Shown here in pieces: positions 26,439 through 35,107 of a stretch of 64,000 nt of DNA (position 1 is the stretch's first letter; each line of letters begins with the position of its first letter). Made by a program: the position numbers and the translations under genes. Source of the DNA: Litoreibacter ascidiaceicola (GTDB lineage Bacteria > Pseudomonadota > Alphaproteobacteria > Rhodobacterales > Rhodobacteraceae); contig NZ_FQUV01000003.1 in the NCBI RefSeq assembly GCF_900129235.1, positions 372,001 through 436,000 of the forward strand. Direction: 5' to 3'. The notes below the pieces were generated by a model, which saw only the letters and a program-made list of their open reading frames with translations, did no database searches and had not been told where the DNA came from.

Positions 26439-27143
26439 ATGATCCGTCGTGTTTTCATAGCCTTGGCGTTTTGCCTTGCCACGCTGCCCGCACAGGCGGA
26501 CGACGTGGTGATCTTCGCCGCGTCTAGTCTGAAAACGGCGTTGGACGAGGTTACGCGAGGCCTCCCCGTGCGCATCTCCTACGGCGGCAGCGGGCTGCTG
26601 GCGCGGCAAATCATGCAGGGTGCACCGGCGGATATTTTCTTCTCGGCCAACGCGGTCTGGATGGACGCGGCGCAGGATGCAGGCGCGATCCGCCCCGAGA
26701 GCCGCGTGGAGCTGTTGTCCAACGCGCTGGTGATCGTCGGCCATGAGGCGGTGCCGTTCGAAGAAATGCTCGCAAGCGATGGCCGCGTCGCGACGGGGTT
26801 GATTGCGTCGGTGCCGGTGGGCATCTACGCGAAGGCCTATCTGGAACGCGCGGGCCACTGGGACGCCATCGCCCCGCGTCTGGTTGAAACCGACAGCGCC
26901 CGCGCGGCGCTAGCTTTGGCGGCGCGTGGCGAGGTGCCGTTCGCGGTGGTTTACGCAAGTGATGCGGCTGCGGAGCCTGCGGTGCATGTCATCCACGCCT
27001 TGCTTGAATTGCCCGACCTGCCAATCCGCTACCCCGTGGCTTTGACAGCCAGCGCGAAGCCGGAGGCGGGTGCGGTGATGGAGGCGCTGCAAAGCGATAC
27101 GGCGCGCGCTGTTTACGCGGCGCATGAGTTCGGGGTTCCGTGA
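26439..27143 (+). CDS. modA: Molybdate ABC transporter substrate-binding protein
   Basis: 234-residue periplasmic protein with a signal peptide (MIRRVFIALAFCLATLPAQA) and the ModA opening DDVVIFAASSLKTALDEV, then YGGSGLLARQIMQGAPADIFFSAN. It captures molybdate (or tungstate) for the ModBC importer. The start at 26439 is the first ATG that gives a signal peptide; the frame upstream is antisense to the dehydratase gene. It overlaps modB by 1 nt (TGATG). Confidence 0.96.
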   Translation: MIRRVFIALAFCLATLPAQADDVVIFAASSLKTALDEVTRGLPVRISYGGSGLLARQIMQGAPADIFFSANAVWMDAAQDAGAIRPESRVELLSNALVIVGHEAVPFEEMLASDGRVATGLIASVPVGIYAKAYLERAGHWDAIAPRLVETDSARAALALAARGEVPFAVVYASDAAAEPAVHVIHALLELPDLPIRYPVALTASAKPEAGAVMEALQSDTARAVYAAHEFGVP

Positions 27144-27829
27144 TGCTTGGCTTGGGACCAGAGGAATGGGGCGCGGTGGCGCTGTCGCTGCGGGTGTCCA
27201 TTGTGGCGACGCTGGCGATCCTGCCATTGGCGATCTGGGTGGCACATCTGCTGGCGCGGCGTGAGTTTGTGGGCAAGGGCGTGTTGAACGCGCTGGTGTT
27301 GCTGCCGCTGGTGCTGCCTCCCGTGGTCACCGGCTATCTGTTGTTGCTGACCTTCGGCACGCAAGGCGCGGTGGGCGGCTTCCTCAGCAACCTTGGCATC
27401 GTGTTCGCCTTCCGCTGGACGGGGGCTGCGCTGGCCGCGGCGATCATGGCGTTTCCCTTGATGGTGCGCGCCATCCGGCTTGGGTTCGAGGCGAGTGATC
27501 CGAAGCTGGAGCAAGCGGCCACCACACTTGGCGCGTCGCCGTGGCGGGTTTTCCGCACGATCACCTTGCCCGCGGCTTTGCCATCGGTGATTGCAGGCGC
27601 GGTTTTGGGCTTCGCCAAGGCCATGGGCGAATTCGGCGCGACGATTACATTCGTTGCGGCCATTCCGGGGCAGACGCAGACCATCCCCTCGGCCATTTAC
27701 GCCTTCTTGCAAGTGCCCGGCGGCGAAAGCCAAGCGGGCAAACTGGTGCTGGTGTCTCTGGTGATCGCGCTGGGCGCGGTTGCGGTGTCCGAATGGGTCG
27801 CACGTAAAGTTGCGGGGCGGCGGGCATGA
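27143..27829 (+). CDS. modB: Molybdate ABC transporter permease
   Basis: 228-residue inner-membrane permease with about five helices. The EAA motif for contact with ModC is EQAATTLGASPWRVFRTITLP, and GFAKAMGEFGATITF is the ModB signature near the C-terminus. Its ATG at 27143 overlaps the modA stop, and it overlaps modC by 4 nt (ATGA), so the three are one operon. Confidence 0.96.
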   Translation: MLGLGPEEWGAVALSLRVSIVATLAILPLAIWVAHLLARREFVGKGVLNALVLLPLVLPPVVTGYLLLLTFGTQGAVGGFLSNLGIVFAFRWTGAALAAAIMAFPLMVRAIRLGFEASDPKLEQAATTLGASPWRVFRTITLPAALPSVIAGAVLGFAKAMGEFGATITFVAAIPGQTQTIPSAIYAFLQVPGGESQAGKLVLVSLVIALGAVAVSEWVARKVAGRRA

Positions 27830-28917
27830 GCGTTTCGGTCCAGATCACGCAGCGCCTTGGAGATTTCGCGCTAGATGCATCGTTTGAGAGCGAAGGCGGG
27901 GTGACGGCGCTGTTCGGGCCATCGGGCTGCGGGAAGACCTCGGTGATTAATGCGATTGCGGGGTTGAGTCGCCCTGATGCAGGGCATATCCGCCTTGGGG
28001 ATCAGGTGCTGTTTGACGGCGAGACGGGTGTTTTTGTGCCGCCGCACAAGCGCCGGATCGGGTATGTGTTTCAAGAACCGCGCTTGTTCCCGCATATGAG
28101 CGTCGGACAAAATATCGGCTATGGGCGGCCAAACCAGCTGTATTCCACGCGGGGCGATGGCGGGCTGGCGGTGCTGGGCATCGAGCACCTGATGGAGCGG
28201 TATCCGCGTGACCTGTCGGGCGGCGAGGCGCAGCGCGTGGCGATTGCGCGGGCGCTGACGAGCCAACCGAAAGTGTTGCTGATGGACGAGCCGCTGGCGG
28301 CGCTGGACGACGCGCGTAAGACGGACTTCCTGCCCTACCTGCAAGCGCTTGTCGCCAAGACCAGCATTCCGGTGTTCTATGTCAGCCACGCCATGTCGGA
28401 AGTTGCGCAGTTGGCGGATCATCTGGTGGTGATGCGGGACGGGCGGGTGGTGCGGTCGGGTGCGCTGGCGCAGCTTTTGTCCGATCCGGCGGCAATTTCC
28501 GATATCGGGGTGCGCGAGGCGGGGGCCATTTTGAACGTCACCGTGGCGCAGGCTGATGCCAGCGACGGGTTGAGCGTTTTGGCCACCAGCGCGGGCCGGC
28601 TGTTTCTTCCAAAGGTGCAAGCCGAGGATGGAACTGCGATGCGGGTGCGTATTCGTGCCAGCGATGTGATCCTATCCAAAGACAAGCCGGACGGGTTGTC
28701 GGCGCTGAATATCCTGCCCTGCACGGTGACGCAGATACATGAAGGACAGGGGCCGGGGGTGGCGGTGGCGTTGCGCTCCGGCGAGGATGCGTTGATGGCG
28801 CGGATCACCCGACGCTCCGCCAGAACGATGGGGCTGACAGCGGGGCTGCGTTGCTATGCAGTGATCAAGTCCGTCTCGGTGGCGCCGACCGATATGGGCG
28901 GACGCGGGACGGGATAG
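27826..28917 (+). CDS. modC: Molybdate ABC transporter ATP-binding protein
   Basis: 363-residue ATPase. Walker A is GPSGCGKTS at residues 31-39, the signature is LSGGEAQRVAIARAL and Walker B LLMDEPLAALD. The C-terminal part (about 290-350) is a Mop/TOBE molybdate-binding domain that can modulate transport. No modE regulator or molybdenum-cofactor riboswitch was recognised upstream of modA. Molybdenum importers serve molybdoenzymes; a MOSC-domain protein occurs elsewhere in this window. Confidence 0.96.
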   Translation: MSVSVQITQRLGDFALDASFESEGGVTALFGPSGCGKTSVINAIAGLSRPDAGHIRLGDQVLFDGETGVFVPPHKRRIGYVFQEPRLFPHMSVGQNIGYGRPNQLYSTRGDGGLAVLGIEHLMERYPRDLSGGEAQRVAIARALTSQPKVLLMDEPLAALDDARKTDFLPYLQALVAKTSIPVFYVSHAMSEVAQLADHLVVMRDGRVVRSGALAQLLSDPAAISDIGVREAGAILNVTVAQADASDGLSVLATSAGRLFLPKVQAEDGTAMRVRIRASDVILSKDKPDGLSALNILPCTVTQIHEGQGPGVAVALRSGEDALMARITRRSARTMGLTAGLRCYAVIKSVSVAPTDMGGRGTG

Positions 28918-28936
28918 CCTGTTGCGCAGATGCCGT

Positions 28937-28961
28937 AGCGCGCGGTTTGCCGCGTGGCGCT
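28937..28961 (+). terminator. Hairpin downstream of modC
   Basis: AGCGC-GCGG-TTTG-CCGC-(GTG bulge)-GCGCT folds 20 nt after the modC stop and is followed by GTCTTGT. It is a weak candidate terminator for modABC. Confidence 0.3.
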
Positions 28962-29019
28962 GTCTTGTGGCACGGGGCTGCTTTGCGGATAACGGCTGCA
29001 AATGACCGTGAGGCCCCCG

Positions 29020-29931
29020 ATGAACTCTCTGCGTACTCTTATGGCGACCGTGATGCTGCTGGCTGTGACCGGTGGCGCGTCGGCTGATGGCAACCGCTCT
29101 TTGGGGTGGGGAAGCCTGTTCACCAATGACGCCATCGGTGACAACAAGGACCGCTGGCGCAGCGCGTCGTTGGTGGTGTCGCATCTGCGCGGTACGGAAT
29201 GGTCGGGGCAACGGCCTGACAGCTTCGGGGCGTTGATCGAATACCGGTTCCGCGCCGAGATGATTACCCCCGTCAACGTGGCCGCGCCCAGAGCGTCGGA
29301 TCGGTTGTATGTGGGCGCGCTGTCGGTCGGGGCGCATACGCATTTCCAGAAAGGTGCCACCGAGATGAGCCTTGGGCTCGATCTGGTATTTGTCGGCCCG
29401 CAAACCAAGATTGACCAGTTGCAGGACGAGCTGCACGGGGTATTCGCGTCGTCCAGCGTGAATGTGGACGGGTTTCAGGTTGCCAATGCGGTTTACCCGA
29501 CCGTGACATTCGAGGCCGGTCGCGAGTTCGCGCTTGGCGGGGCGGGCCGTGTGCGCCCGTTCGTGGAGCTTCAGGCGGGGGCGGAAACGCTGGCGCGGGT
29601 GGGGGCTGATGTAACCTTTGGCGGCTTCGGGACAGGGGCCTTGCTGCTGCGCGACAGCACGACGGGGCTGCTTTACACCGGCATTCAAGGGGATCGGCCT
29701 ACGGGATTGTCTTTCATTATGGGCGGCGATGTCGCGTATGTGGCGGATAGCAAATACCTCGACACGCCGGGGATCGCTGCGAAAGACATGCGGGCGCGGT
29801 TTCGGGCGGGAGTGCATCAGCAGTTCCAGCGCGCGGCCTTGTTTTACGGGGCGACCTATCTGAGCGAGGAATACGAGAGCCAGCCCGAGGGGCAGATTGT
29901 CGGCGCGCTGAGCGTGAATATCCAGTTCTGA
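29020..29931 (+). CDS. LpxR-like lipid A deacylase (DUF2219), outer membrane
   Basis: 303-residue protein with a signal peptide (MNSLRTLMATVMLLAVTGGASA) and alternating beta-barrel strands ending in a terminal Phe (LSVNIQF), as in outer-membrane proteins. The LpxR signature is NDAIGDNKDRWRSASLVVSH; N36 and D37 match the catalytic Asn-Asp of Salmonella LpxR, and GAHTHFQKG may hold the catalytic His. LpxR removes the 3'-acyloxyacyl group from lipid A. The ATG at 29020 follows GTGAGGC; an ATG at 29002 lacks a ribosome site. Confidence 0.85.
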   Translation: MNSLRTLMATVMLLAVTGGASADGNRSLGWGSLFTNDAIGDNKDRWRSASLVVSHLRGTEWSGQRPDSFGALIEYRFRAEMITPVNVAAPRASDRLYVGALSVGAHTHFQKGATEMSLGLDLVFVGPQTKIDQLQDELHGVFASSSVNVDGFQVANAVYPTVTFEAGREFALGGAGRVRPFVELQAGAETLARVGADVTFGGFGTGALLLRDSTTGLLYTGIQGDRPTGLSFIMGGDVAYVADSKYLDTPGIAAKDMRARFRAGVHQQFQRAALFYGATYLSEEYESQPEGQIVGALSVNIQF

Positions 29932-30073
29932 CAGCTCAGAGGGAGTCCTCTATGCAACAGGTGAGCTACACGTCTTAACGAATTGTTAACGCATGCCTAT
30001 CCAGATACGGATTTTCGTGTTACCGCTTAAAAAAGACGACCAAAAAAATAAAAAACTTGAGCAGGTAACGGAC

Positions 30074-31129
30074 ATGAAAACGGGCTTTACAGGCACGTAT
30101 GTCCTCACGTCAGACCAAATTCAGCTGGACGGAGCCGCAAGTGCTTTGGGACAGCTGCCTCAGACCGGTCAGGTCTGGTCTTGGCACGGGGACGCCGTGC
30201 GTCTGGATGGGACGCATTCTCCATTGATCCTAACGGGTGAGATCGGCCGCGAAGATTTGCGCCGCCGTGTCGCGCGCGTCGTGCAGCGCAAGTTCGACTT
30301 ACCCGAAGGCGGTGATGTCACCGTTGGCGACGACGACATGACAGGGCCTGAGGGCTACGTGCTGTCGGATGGTGAGGTGCGGTTCACGCTGGTGCCGATA
30401 CGATCCTCCAAACTCGCAACGATGTTGTGGTGGTGTGTCGATGGTGTGCCGCTTGCGGGGCGCGAATACCGTGTGACCTCCGCCCCAAGCACACCCGCGG
30501 TTCAACGCAGTTCCAGCGATTTTGGCGGTGATGTGATCTGCTTTACCGAAGGCACGCGCATTCGCACGCCTGATGGCGAAGCGCATGTGGAACATCTGGG
30601 TGTCGGCGACGTGGTGCAGACCAAGGATGACGGGGCGCAGGAAATCCTGTGGATCGGTCGTCGCCGCATGTCTGGTGCGCGGCTTTATGCGATGCCCGAG
30701 TTGCGCCCCGTGCGCCTGCGGGCAGCGGCGCTGGATCTAGATGTGCCGGACGAAGATTTGCTGGTCTCGCCGCATCACCGGATCTTGTTCTCCGGCCCCA
30801 ATGCGCAAGCCTTGTTCAACCAGCCGGAAGTGCTGGTGGCGGCGTCCGACCTGATCAACGACAATTCGGTTTTTGTGGATCACACCGTGAAAGAGGTGAC
30901 CTATATTCACCTGCTGTTGTCGCGCCATCAGGTTCTGTGGGCCAACGGGGTGGCGACGGAAAGTTACCATCCGGCGAATACCACGCTGAAGACGGTGGAT
31001 GCTGGGCAACGTGCCGGTTTGCTGGACCTGTTCCCTGACTTGAAACGCGACCTTCACAGCTATGGCCCGTTTGCGCGGCGCAATCTTGACCGCTCCGAAG
31101 CTGCGATCCTGATGCACGACATGGTGTAG
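30074..31129 (+). CDS. Hint-domain protein (Hint_2)
   Basis: 351-residue protein. Residues about 1-145 form an unassigned beta-rich domain (MKTGFTGTYVLTSDQIQLDG...). From C156 in GDVICFTEGTRIRTPDGEAHVEHLGVGD a Hint (hedgehog/intein) domain runs to about 300, with VSPHHRILF and HLLLSRHQVLWANGV as later blocks. Hint domains self-cleave at their first Cys through a thioester; in roseobacters they often occur in surface or secreted proteins. No signal peptide is visible. The start at 30074 has an AGG site and matches the usual MKTGF opening of such proteins. Autocleavage is inferred. Confidence 0.85.
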   Translation: MKTGFTGTYVLTSDQIQLDGAASALGQLPQTGQVWSWHGDAVRLDGTHSPLILTGEIGREDLRRRVARVVQRKFDLPEGGDVTVGDDDMTGPEGYVLSDGEVRFTLVPIRSSKLATMLWWCVDGVPLAGREYRVTSAPSTPAVQRSSSDFGGDVICFTEGTRIRTPDGEAHVEHLGVGDVVQTKDDGAQEILWIGRRRMSGARLYAMPELRPVRLRAAALDLDVPDEDLLVSPHHRILFSGPNAQALFNQPEVLVAASDLINDNSVFVDHTVKEVTYIHLLLSRHQVLWANGVATESYHPANTTLKTVDAGQRAGLLDLFPDLKRDLHSYGPFARRNLDRSEAAILMHDMV

Positions 31130-31133
31130 ACCC

Positions 31134-31826
31134 GTGGCCTTTGTGAAAGGCCATTGGCAGTTGCTGGTGCTGGTCGCCGTTATTTTCGCATTGTGGTCGA
31201 CGCCGGTCATGGTGCCGCTGAAAATCGTCGTGGTGTTGCTGCATGAGCTGTCCCACGGATTGGCCGCGATCCTCACGGGCGGCTCCATCGAGCAAATCAC
31301 CATTTCCCCGGAGCAAGGCGGGCTAGCGCAGTTGCGCGGCGGTTCGCGCTTCTGGTCGTTGACGGCTGGCTATCTGGGCTCGTTGCTGCTTGGCATGGCG
31401 CTGCTGTTCGCGGCCTTGCGCAGCACGGCGGACCGCGCTGTGGTGGCGGGATTGGGGCTGCTGCTGCTGGTGATGGCAGCGTTGTACTTGCGTGACCTGT
31501 TTGCCTTGCTGTTTTGCATCGGTCTGGCAGTGGTGTTGCTGGCGGTGGCGCGATGGCTGGATCACCGCGCCAATGATCTGGTGCTGCGGGTGATCGGGCT
31601 GACCTCGATGATCTACGTGCCGTTCGACATTTTCTCCGACACCATCGCGCGGTCGCATCTGCAATCCGACGCGTGGTTGATGGCCAACGAGTTTGGTGGG
31701 GCAACGGTGATGTGGGGCGGGCTGTGGCTGGTGCTGAGCCTTCTGGCGATTGGGACTAGCCTGCGTTACGGTTTGGGGGCGTCGAGCAATATCGTGTTTG
31801 GCAAATCTACGCCGCCATCCGTTTGA
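31134..31826 (+). CDS. M50-type membrane metallopeptidase homologue
   Basis: 230-residue polytopic membrane protein (about six helices). The zinc motif HELSH is at residues 37-41 in the first helices, as in M50B-like peptidases that resemble site-2 proteases, and GYLGSLLLGMALL follows. It starts with GTG 4 nt after the Hint gene stop, so the two are probably co-transcribed. The second zinc-ligand motif (xDG) is not obvious; D170 in FDIFSDT might serve. Substrate unknown. Confidence 0.82.
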   Translation: MAFVKGHWQLLVLVAVIFALWSTPVMVPLKIVVVLLHELSHGLAAILTGGSIEQITISPEQGGLAQLRGGSRFWSLTAGYLGSLLLGMALLFAALRSTADRAVVAGLGLLLLVMAALYLRDLFALLFCIGLAVVLLAVARWLDHRANDLVLRVIGLTSMIYVPFDIFSDTIARSHLQSDAWLMANEFGGATVMWGGLWLVLSLLAIGTSLRYGLGASSNIVFGKSTPPSV

Positions 31827-31839
31827 ACAAAGGTCGACT

Positions 31840-32481
31840 ATGAAAATACTCCTCACGCTGGCGATTGCCCTGAGCATTGCCGGCTCTGGCTGGACCGCGA
31901 CGCTGAGCTATGACGGCGTGTCCGCGACCGTCCCTACGCCGCGGGGCTACAAAGACGTGTCGGCGGCCAAGGGCGCCCCGAAAGACGTCGCGGTATTCGA
32001 GACCAAGGCGGTCGAGGAATTGGAGCGGATCGGCGAATTCAACGACACAATCGTTGCGTATGTTGCGCGCGCCGACGCACAGGCAGGTAGCGGCACCGAG
32101 GCCGAATTCGACAAGATGTTCCGGCTGTTTTTCAGCAAAGCACAGGCCCATACCAAGGGGCAGAAGTTCAATATCCCCAAAGGTGCGAAATCAGCCCGTT
32201 GGATAAAGGCGGTGTTTGACTACTCCGGCGGCATGAAGAACGCGCGTGCTGTCACCGCGACCGAGAACGGACCAAGATCGAAGGCTTTGCAGCTGACGAC
32301 GGGCATGGTGATGCCGGGAGTTACGACTATTCCGGTGGTCGAGGAAATCTCGTTCGTTTTGGTCTGGGATGCGATGGTGACCTTCCATACCGTTCGCGCT
32401 GATCTGGATGGTAAAATGGGGCAACGCGTGCGCAAAGCGAGTGCGCGTTTGCGTCGTGAAATTGCAAAGGCGCAGCCGTAG
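31840..32481 (+). CDS. Secreted protein of unknown function
   Basis: 213 residues; I do not recognise the family. A signal peptide is clear (MKILLTLAIALSIAGSGWTA), after which TLSYDGVSATVPTPRGYKDV begins a mixed alpha/beta domain. No cysteines or catalytic motif stand out, and the C-terminus is basic (RKASARLRREIAKAQP). It begins 13 nt after the M50 gene and probably shares its transcript. A periplasmic location is inferred. Confidence 0.75.
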   Translation: MKILLTLAIALSIAGSGWTATLSYDGVSATVPTPRGYKDVSAAKGAPKDVAVFETKAVEELERIGEFNDTIVAYVARADAQAGSGTEAEFDKMFRLFFSKAQAHTKGQKFNIPKGAKSARWIKAVFDYSGGMKNARAVTATENGPRSKALQLTTGMVMPGVTTIPVVEEISFVLVWDAMVTFHTVRADLDGKMGQRVRKASARLRREIAKAQP

Positions 32482-32492
32482 CGCCGGGCCTG

Positions 32493-32520
32493 TTGACTCT
32501 GCCCTGAACCCGTCTATAAG
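32493..32520 (+). promoter_or_regulatory. Sigma-70 promoter of rpsD
   Basis: TTGACT at 32493-32498 and TATAAG at 32515-32520 are separated by 16 nt, close to the housekeeping consensus. It lies just after the preceding gene and would give a leader of about 100 nt before the rpsD GTG. Confidence 0.7.
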
Positions 32521-32566
32521 CGCCTCTTCATTGGTGTTGGTGGCCCTCGCAAGAGGAACCCTGTCA

Positions 32567-32584
32567 CCCCGGCAAAATCCGGGG
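32567..32584 (+). promoter_or_regulatory. Hairpin in the rpsD leader
   Basis: CCCCGG-CAAAAT-CCGGGG is a perfect 6-bp stem, preceded by a small CCTC-GCAA-GAGG hairpin at about 32545-32556. Both fall in the predicted 5' leader. S4 is a classical autoregulator, so this could be its mRNA target; that is inference. Confidence 0.45.
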
Positions 32585-32627
32585 GAAGGACAACGCCCTT
32601 CTGAAAATGCAAGAAGGAGATCAGCAA

Positions 32628-33248
32628 GTGACGAAACGTACTGCTGCCAAATACAAAATTGACCGCCGGATGGGCGAAAACATCTGGGGTCGCGCAAAAT
32701 CCCCAGTTAACCGTCGTGAATATGGCCCCGGCCAGCACGGTCAGCGCCGCAAGGGCAAACTGTCGGACTTCGGTCTGCAGCTGCGCGCCAAGCAGAAGCT
32801 GAAAGGCTACTACGGCGACCTGACCGAGAAGCAGTTCAAGCGTACCTACGTTGAAGCTGCTCGTGTTAAAGGCGACACCGGTGAAAACCTGATCGGCCTG
32901 CTGGAGCGTCGTCTGGATGCTGTTGTCTACCGCGCCAAGTTCGTGCCGACCGTTTTTGCGGCCCGCCAGTTCGTGAACCACGGCCACGTGACCGTGAACG
33001 GCCAGCGCGTCAACATTCCTTCCTACCGTGTGAAGGAAGGCGACGTGATCGAAGTCCGTGAGAAGTCCAAGCAAATGGCGCTGGTGCTCGAAGCATCGCA
33101 ACTGCCAGAGCGTGACGTTCCTGACTACATGGAAGTCGACCACTCCAAAATGAAAGCGACCTTCGTGCGCACTCCGGGTCTGGGCGACGTGCCTTACCCT
33201 GTCATGATGGAACCGAACCTCGTGATCGAATACTACGCACAGAACTAA
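32628..33248 (+). CDS. rpsD: 30S ribosomal protein S4
   Basis: 206-residue S4, a primary 16S rRNA-binding protein that nucleates small-subunit assembly. The opening [40 protein letters not shown] and the S4 RNA-binding domain [20 protein letters not shown] (about 95-155) are typical; the full length matches the usual alphaproteobacterial size. The GTG at 32628 was chosen because AAGGAG lies 8 nt upstream; an in-frame ATG at 32607 lies ahead of that site. The gene stands alone with its own promoter and terminator, not in the alpha operon. Confidence 0.97.
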   Translation: MTKRTAAKYKIDRRMGENIWGRAKSPVNRREYGPGQHGQRRKGKLSDFGLQLRAKQKLKGYYGDLTEKQFKRTYVEAARVKGDTGENLIGLLERRLDAVVYRAKFVPTVFAARQFVNHGHVTVNGQRVNIPSYRVKEGDVIEVREKSKQMALVLEASQLPERDVPDYMEVDHSKMKATFVRTPGLGDVPYPVMMEPNLVIEYYAQN

Positions 33249-33273
33249 GGTTCTTGTGCCATTCAGTCCCAAA

Positions 33274-33298
33274 GGCCGCCCCTCGGGGCGGTCTTTTT
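33274..33298 (+). terminator. Rho-independent terminator of rpsD
   Basis: GGCCGCCCC pairs with GGGGCGGTC around a TC turn and is followed by TTTTT. It lies 26 nt after the rpsD stop but only 17 nt before the next start codon, so it also separates the homospermidine synthase gene from any upstream promoter. Confidence 0.88.
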
Positions 33299-33315
33299 GC
33301 TTTGGAGGAAGATAA

Positions 33316-34731
33316 ATGACCCACCCAGTTTACGGGCGTATTGACGGCCCCATCGTGATGATCGGCTTCGGCTCTATCGGCAAAGGCACATGGCCGCTGA
33401 TTGAGCGGCATTTCGAATATGACGCCGACAAGTTCGTGGTGATCGAGCCGAACGCCGACAACCACAACTTCCTGACGCAGCACAATATCCGCTTTGTGGC
33501 CGAGGCTGTGACCCGTGACAATTACCGTGAGTTGCTGGGCGGGATGCTGGAGCGCGGCCGCGGCTTTGTGGTGAACCTGTCGGTGGACACGTCCTCGCTG
33601 GACCTGATGAAGTTCTGCCGCGAGATGGAGGTGCCGTACATCGACACGGTGGTGGAGCCTTGGGACGGCTTCTATTTCGAGACTGAAAGCAACGCGGAGC
33701 GGACCAATTATGCCCTGCGCCAGAAGGTGCGTGACGAGAAGGCGGCGCGCCCCGGTGGATCGACGGCGGTGTCGTGCTGCGGGGCGAACCCCGGCATGGT
33801 GAGCTGGTTCGTCAAAGAGGCATTGCTGATGCTGGCGCAGGACACCGGCAAGGACGCGACCGCGCCGACCACCCGCGAAGGGTGGGGCAAGCTGATGCAA
33901 TCGCTTGGCGTCAAAGGCGTCCACATTGCCGAACGCGACACCCAAGCCCGCCGCCTGCCGCGCCCCCGCAATGTGTTCGTGAACACATGGTCGGTCGAAG
34001 GCTTCATCGCGGAAGGGTTCCAGCCTGCGGAGTTGGGCTGGGGCACGCATGAGACGTGGATGCCGGAGAATGCGCATAGCTATGATGTGGGCTGTCAGTC
34101 CGCCATCTGGCTGGAGCGTCCGGGTGCGATCACCCGCGTGCACACATGGTGCCCGACGCCGGGTCCGCAATTCGGCTATCTGGTGACCCATAACGAGGCG
34201 GTGTCGATCTCGGATTACTACACCGTCGGCGCGGCAGACGCGCCGGAGTATCGCCCGACCTGCCATTATGCGTACCACCCCTGCGACGACGCGGTGCTGT
34301 CGCTGCACGAGATGTTCGGCTCTGGTCGCCAGCAGGTGGAGCACGAAATTCTGGACGTGGACGAACTCGTCGAGGGCATCGACGAGTTGGGCGTGCTTTT
34401 GTACGGGCATGAAAAGAACGCTCTGTGGTTCGGCTCGCGCCTGTCCAACGCGGAAACGCGCAAACTGGCGCCGTATCAGAACGCCACTGGGTTGCAGGTC
34501 ACGTCAGCGGTGCTGGCAGGCATAGTCTGGGCGCTGGAGAACCCGAATGCGGGGATCGTCGAGACCGACGAGATGGACCATGCGCGGTGTTTGGAGGTTC
34601 AACGTCCGTATCTTGGGCCGGTTGAGGGGCATTACACCGACTGGACGCCCTTGCAGGACCGGTGGCAGCATTTCCCCGAAGACATCGACGAAAGCGACCC
34701 CTGGCAGTTCCGCAACGTGCTCGCCAGCTGA
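33316..34731 (+). CDS. hss: Homospermidine synthase
   Basis: 471-residue NAD-dependent enzyme joining two putrescines (or putrescine and spermidine) into sym-homospermidine. A Rossmann motif GFGSIGKGT lies near residues 17-25, SCCGANPGMVSWFV near 153, and ENAHSYDVGCQSAIWLE in the core; the length fits bacterial Hss. The ribosome site GGAGGA is strong. The start codon comes 17 nt after the rpsD terminator U-tract, so expression probably depends on read-through or a promoter inside rpsD. Polyamine synthesis yields methylthioadenosine in some routes, which MtnP in this window recycles. Confidence 0.93.
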   Translation: MTHPVYGRIDGPIVMIGFGSIGKGTWPLIERHFEYDADKFVVIEPNADNHNFLTQHNIRFVAEAVTRDNYRELLGGMLERGRGFVVNLSVDTSSLDLMKFCREMEVPYIDTVVEPWDGFYFETESNAERTNYALRQKVRDEKAARPGGSTAVSCCGANPGMVSWFVKEALLMLAQDTGKDATAPTTREGWGKLMQSLGVKGVHIAERDTQARRLPRPRNVFVNTWSVEGFIAEGFQPAELGWGTHETWMPENAHSYDVGCQSAIWLERPGAITRVHTWCPTPGPQFGYLVTHNEAVSISDYYTVGAADAPEYRPTCHYAYHPCDDAVLSLHEMFGSGRQQVEHEILDVDELVEGIDELGVLLYGHEKNALWFGSRLSNAETRKLAPYQNATGLQVTSAVLAGIVWALENPNAGIVETDEMDHARCLEVQRPYLGPVEGHYTDWTPLQDRWQHFPEDIDESDPWQFRNVLAS

Positions 34732-34736
34732 GAATC

Positions 34737-34763
34737 GCAGGTTGCCCTGTTCGGGTGGCCTGC
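34737..34763 (+). terminator. Hairpin terminator-like structure after hss
   Basis: GCAGGTTGCCC pairs with GGGTGGCCTGC in all 11 positions if three G-U wobbles are allowed, around TGTTC, 5 nt after the stop. The wobbles pair only in the rightward RNA; the opposite strand would have A-C mismatches, which argues for a role in the hss transcript. There is no immediate U-tract. Confidence 0.5.
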
Positions 34764-34984
34764 CTTCCGCTGCGTCATTTTGCGCCAACATATCGCGCGA
34801 CTATGGTCTGGTAGCGCACGCGGCGTGGTGGAAAACTGCTGAAGGTTGGCTGCTGAAATGGCCTCTGCTGCGTTGCGGCAAGTCAATGGAGCAGCAATAT
34901 ATTTACTAAATTTACAACTCTTTCCCCAAGAATTGGCTGAATAAGGGAAATAAGTTTACAAAATTATCTTTCAATACCCGACGC

Positions 34985-35014
34985 TTGACGGCAATTTTAA
35001 AATGAGCGTGCTAT
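34985..35014 (+). promoter_or_regulatory. Candidate acs promoter
   Basis: TTGACG at 34985-34990 and TGCTAT at 35009-35014 are spaced 18 nt apart, about 95 nt before the acs start. A second possible -10, TATAAG, overlaps with a poor spacing. Tentative. Confidence 0.4.
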
Positions 35015-35107
35015 AAGCTCCGGTAAGGGAGCACTATCTACAAGATAAGGTGCAGGGCGGGAGTGCCCTTGCGTCAAGCTCCTTGCTCAGATTTTGCGGA
35101 GGACCAT

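Larger units (their letters stand above)
34732..35107. other. Gene-free AT-richer region between hss and acs
   Basis: No convincing gene is seen in this 376-nt gap. It holds the hss hairpin terminator near its start, then about 150 nt that are much richer in A and T than the surroundings (34880-35010), ending in a candidate promoter for acs. Such a long AT-rich leader suggests regulator binding, consistent with the known tight control of acetate activation. Confidence 0.6.

Noticed and set aside
34732-35107. tRNA or small RNA gene in the hss-acs gap
   Set aside because: No cloverleaf or tRNA box sequences were found; the structure seen is a single hairpin near hss and an AT-rich promoter region.
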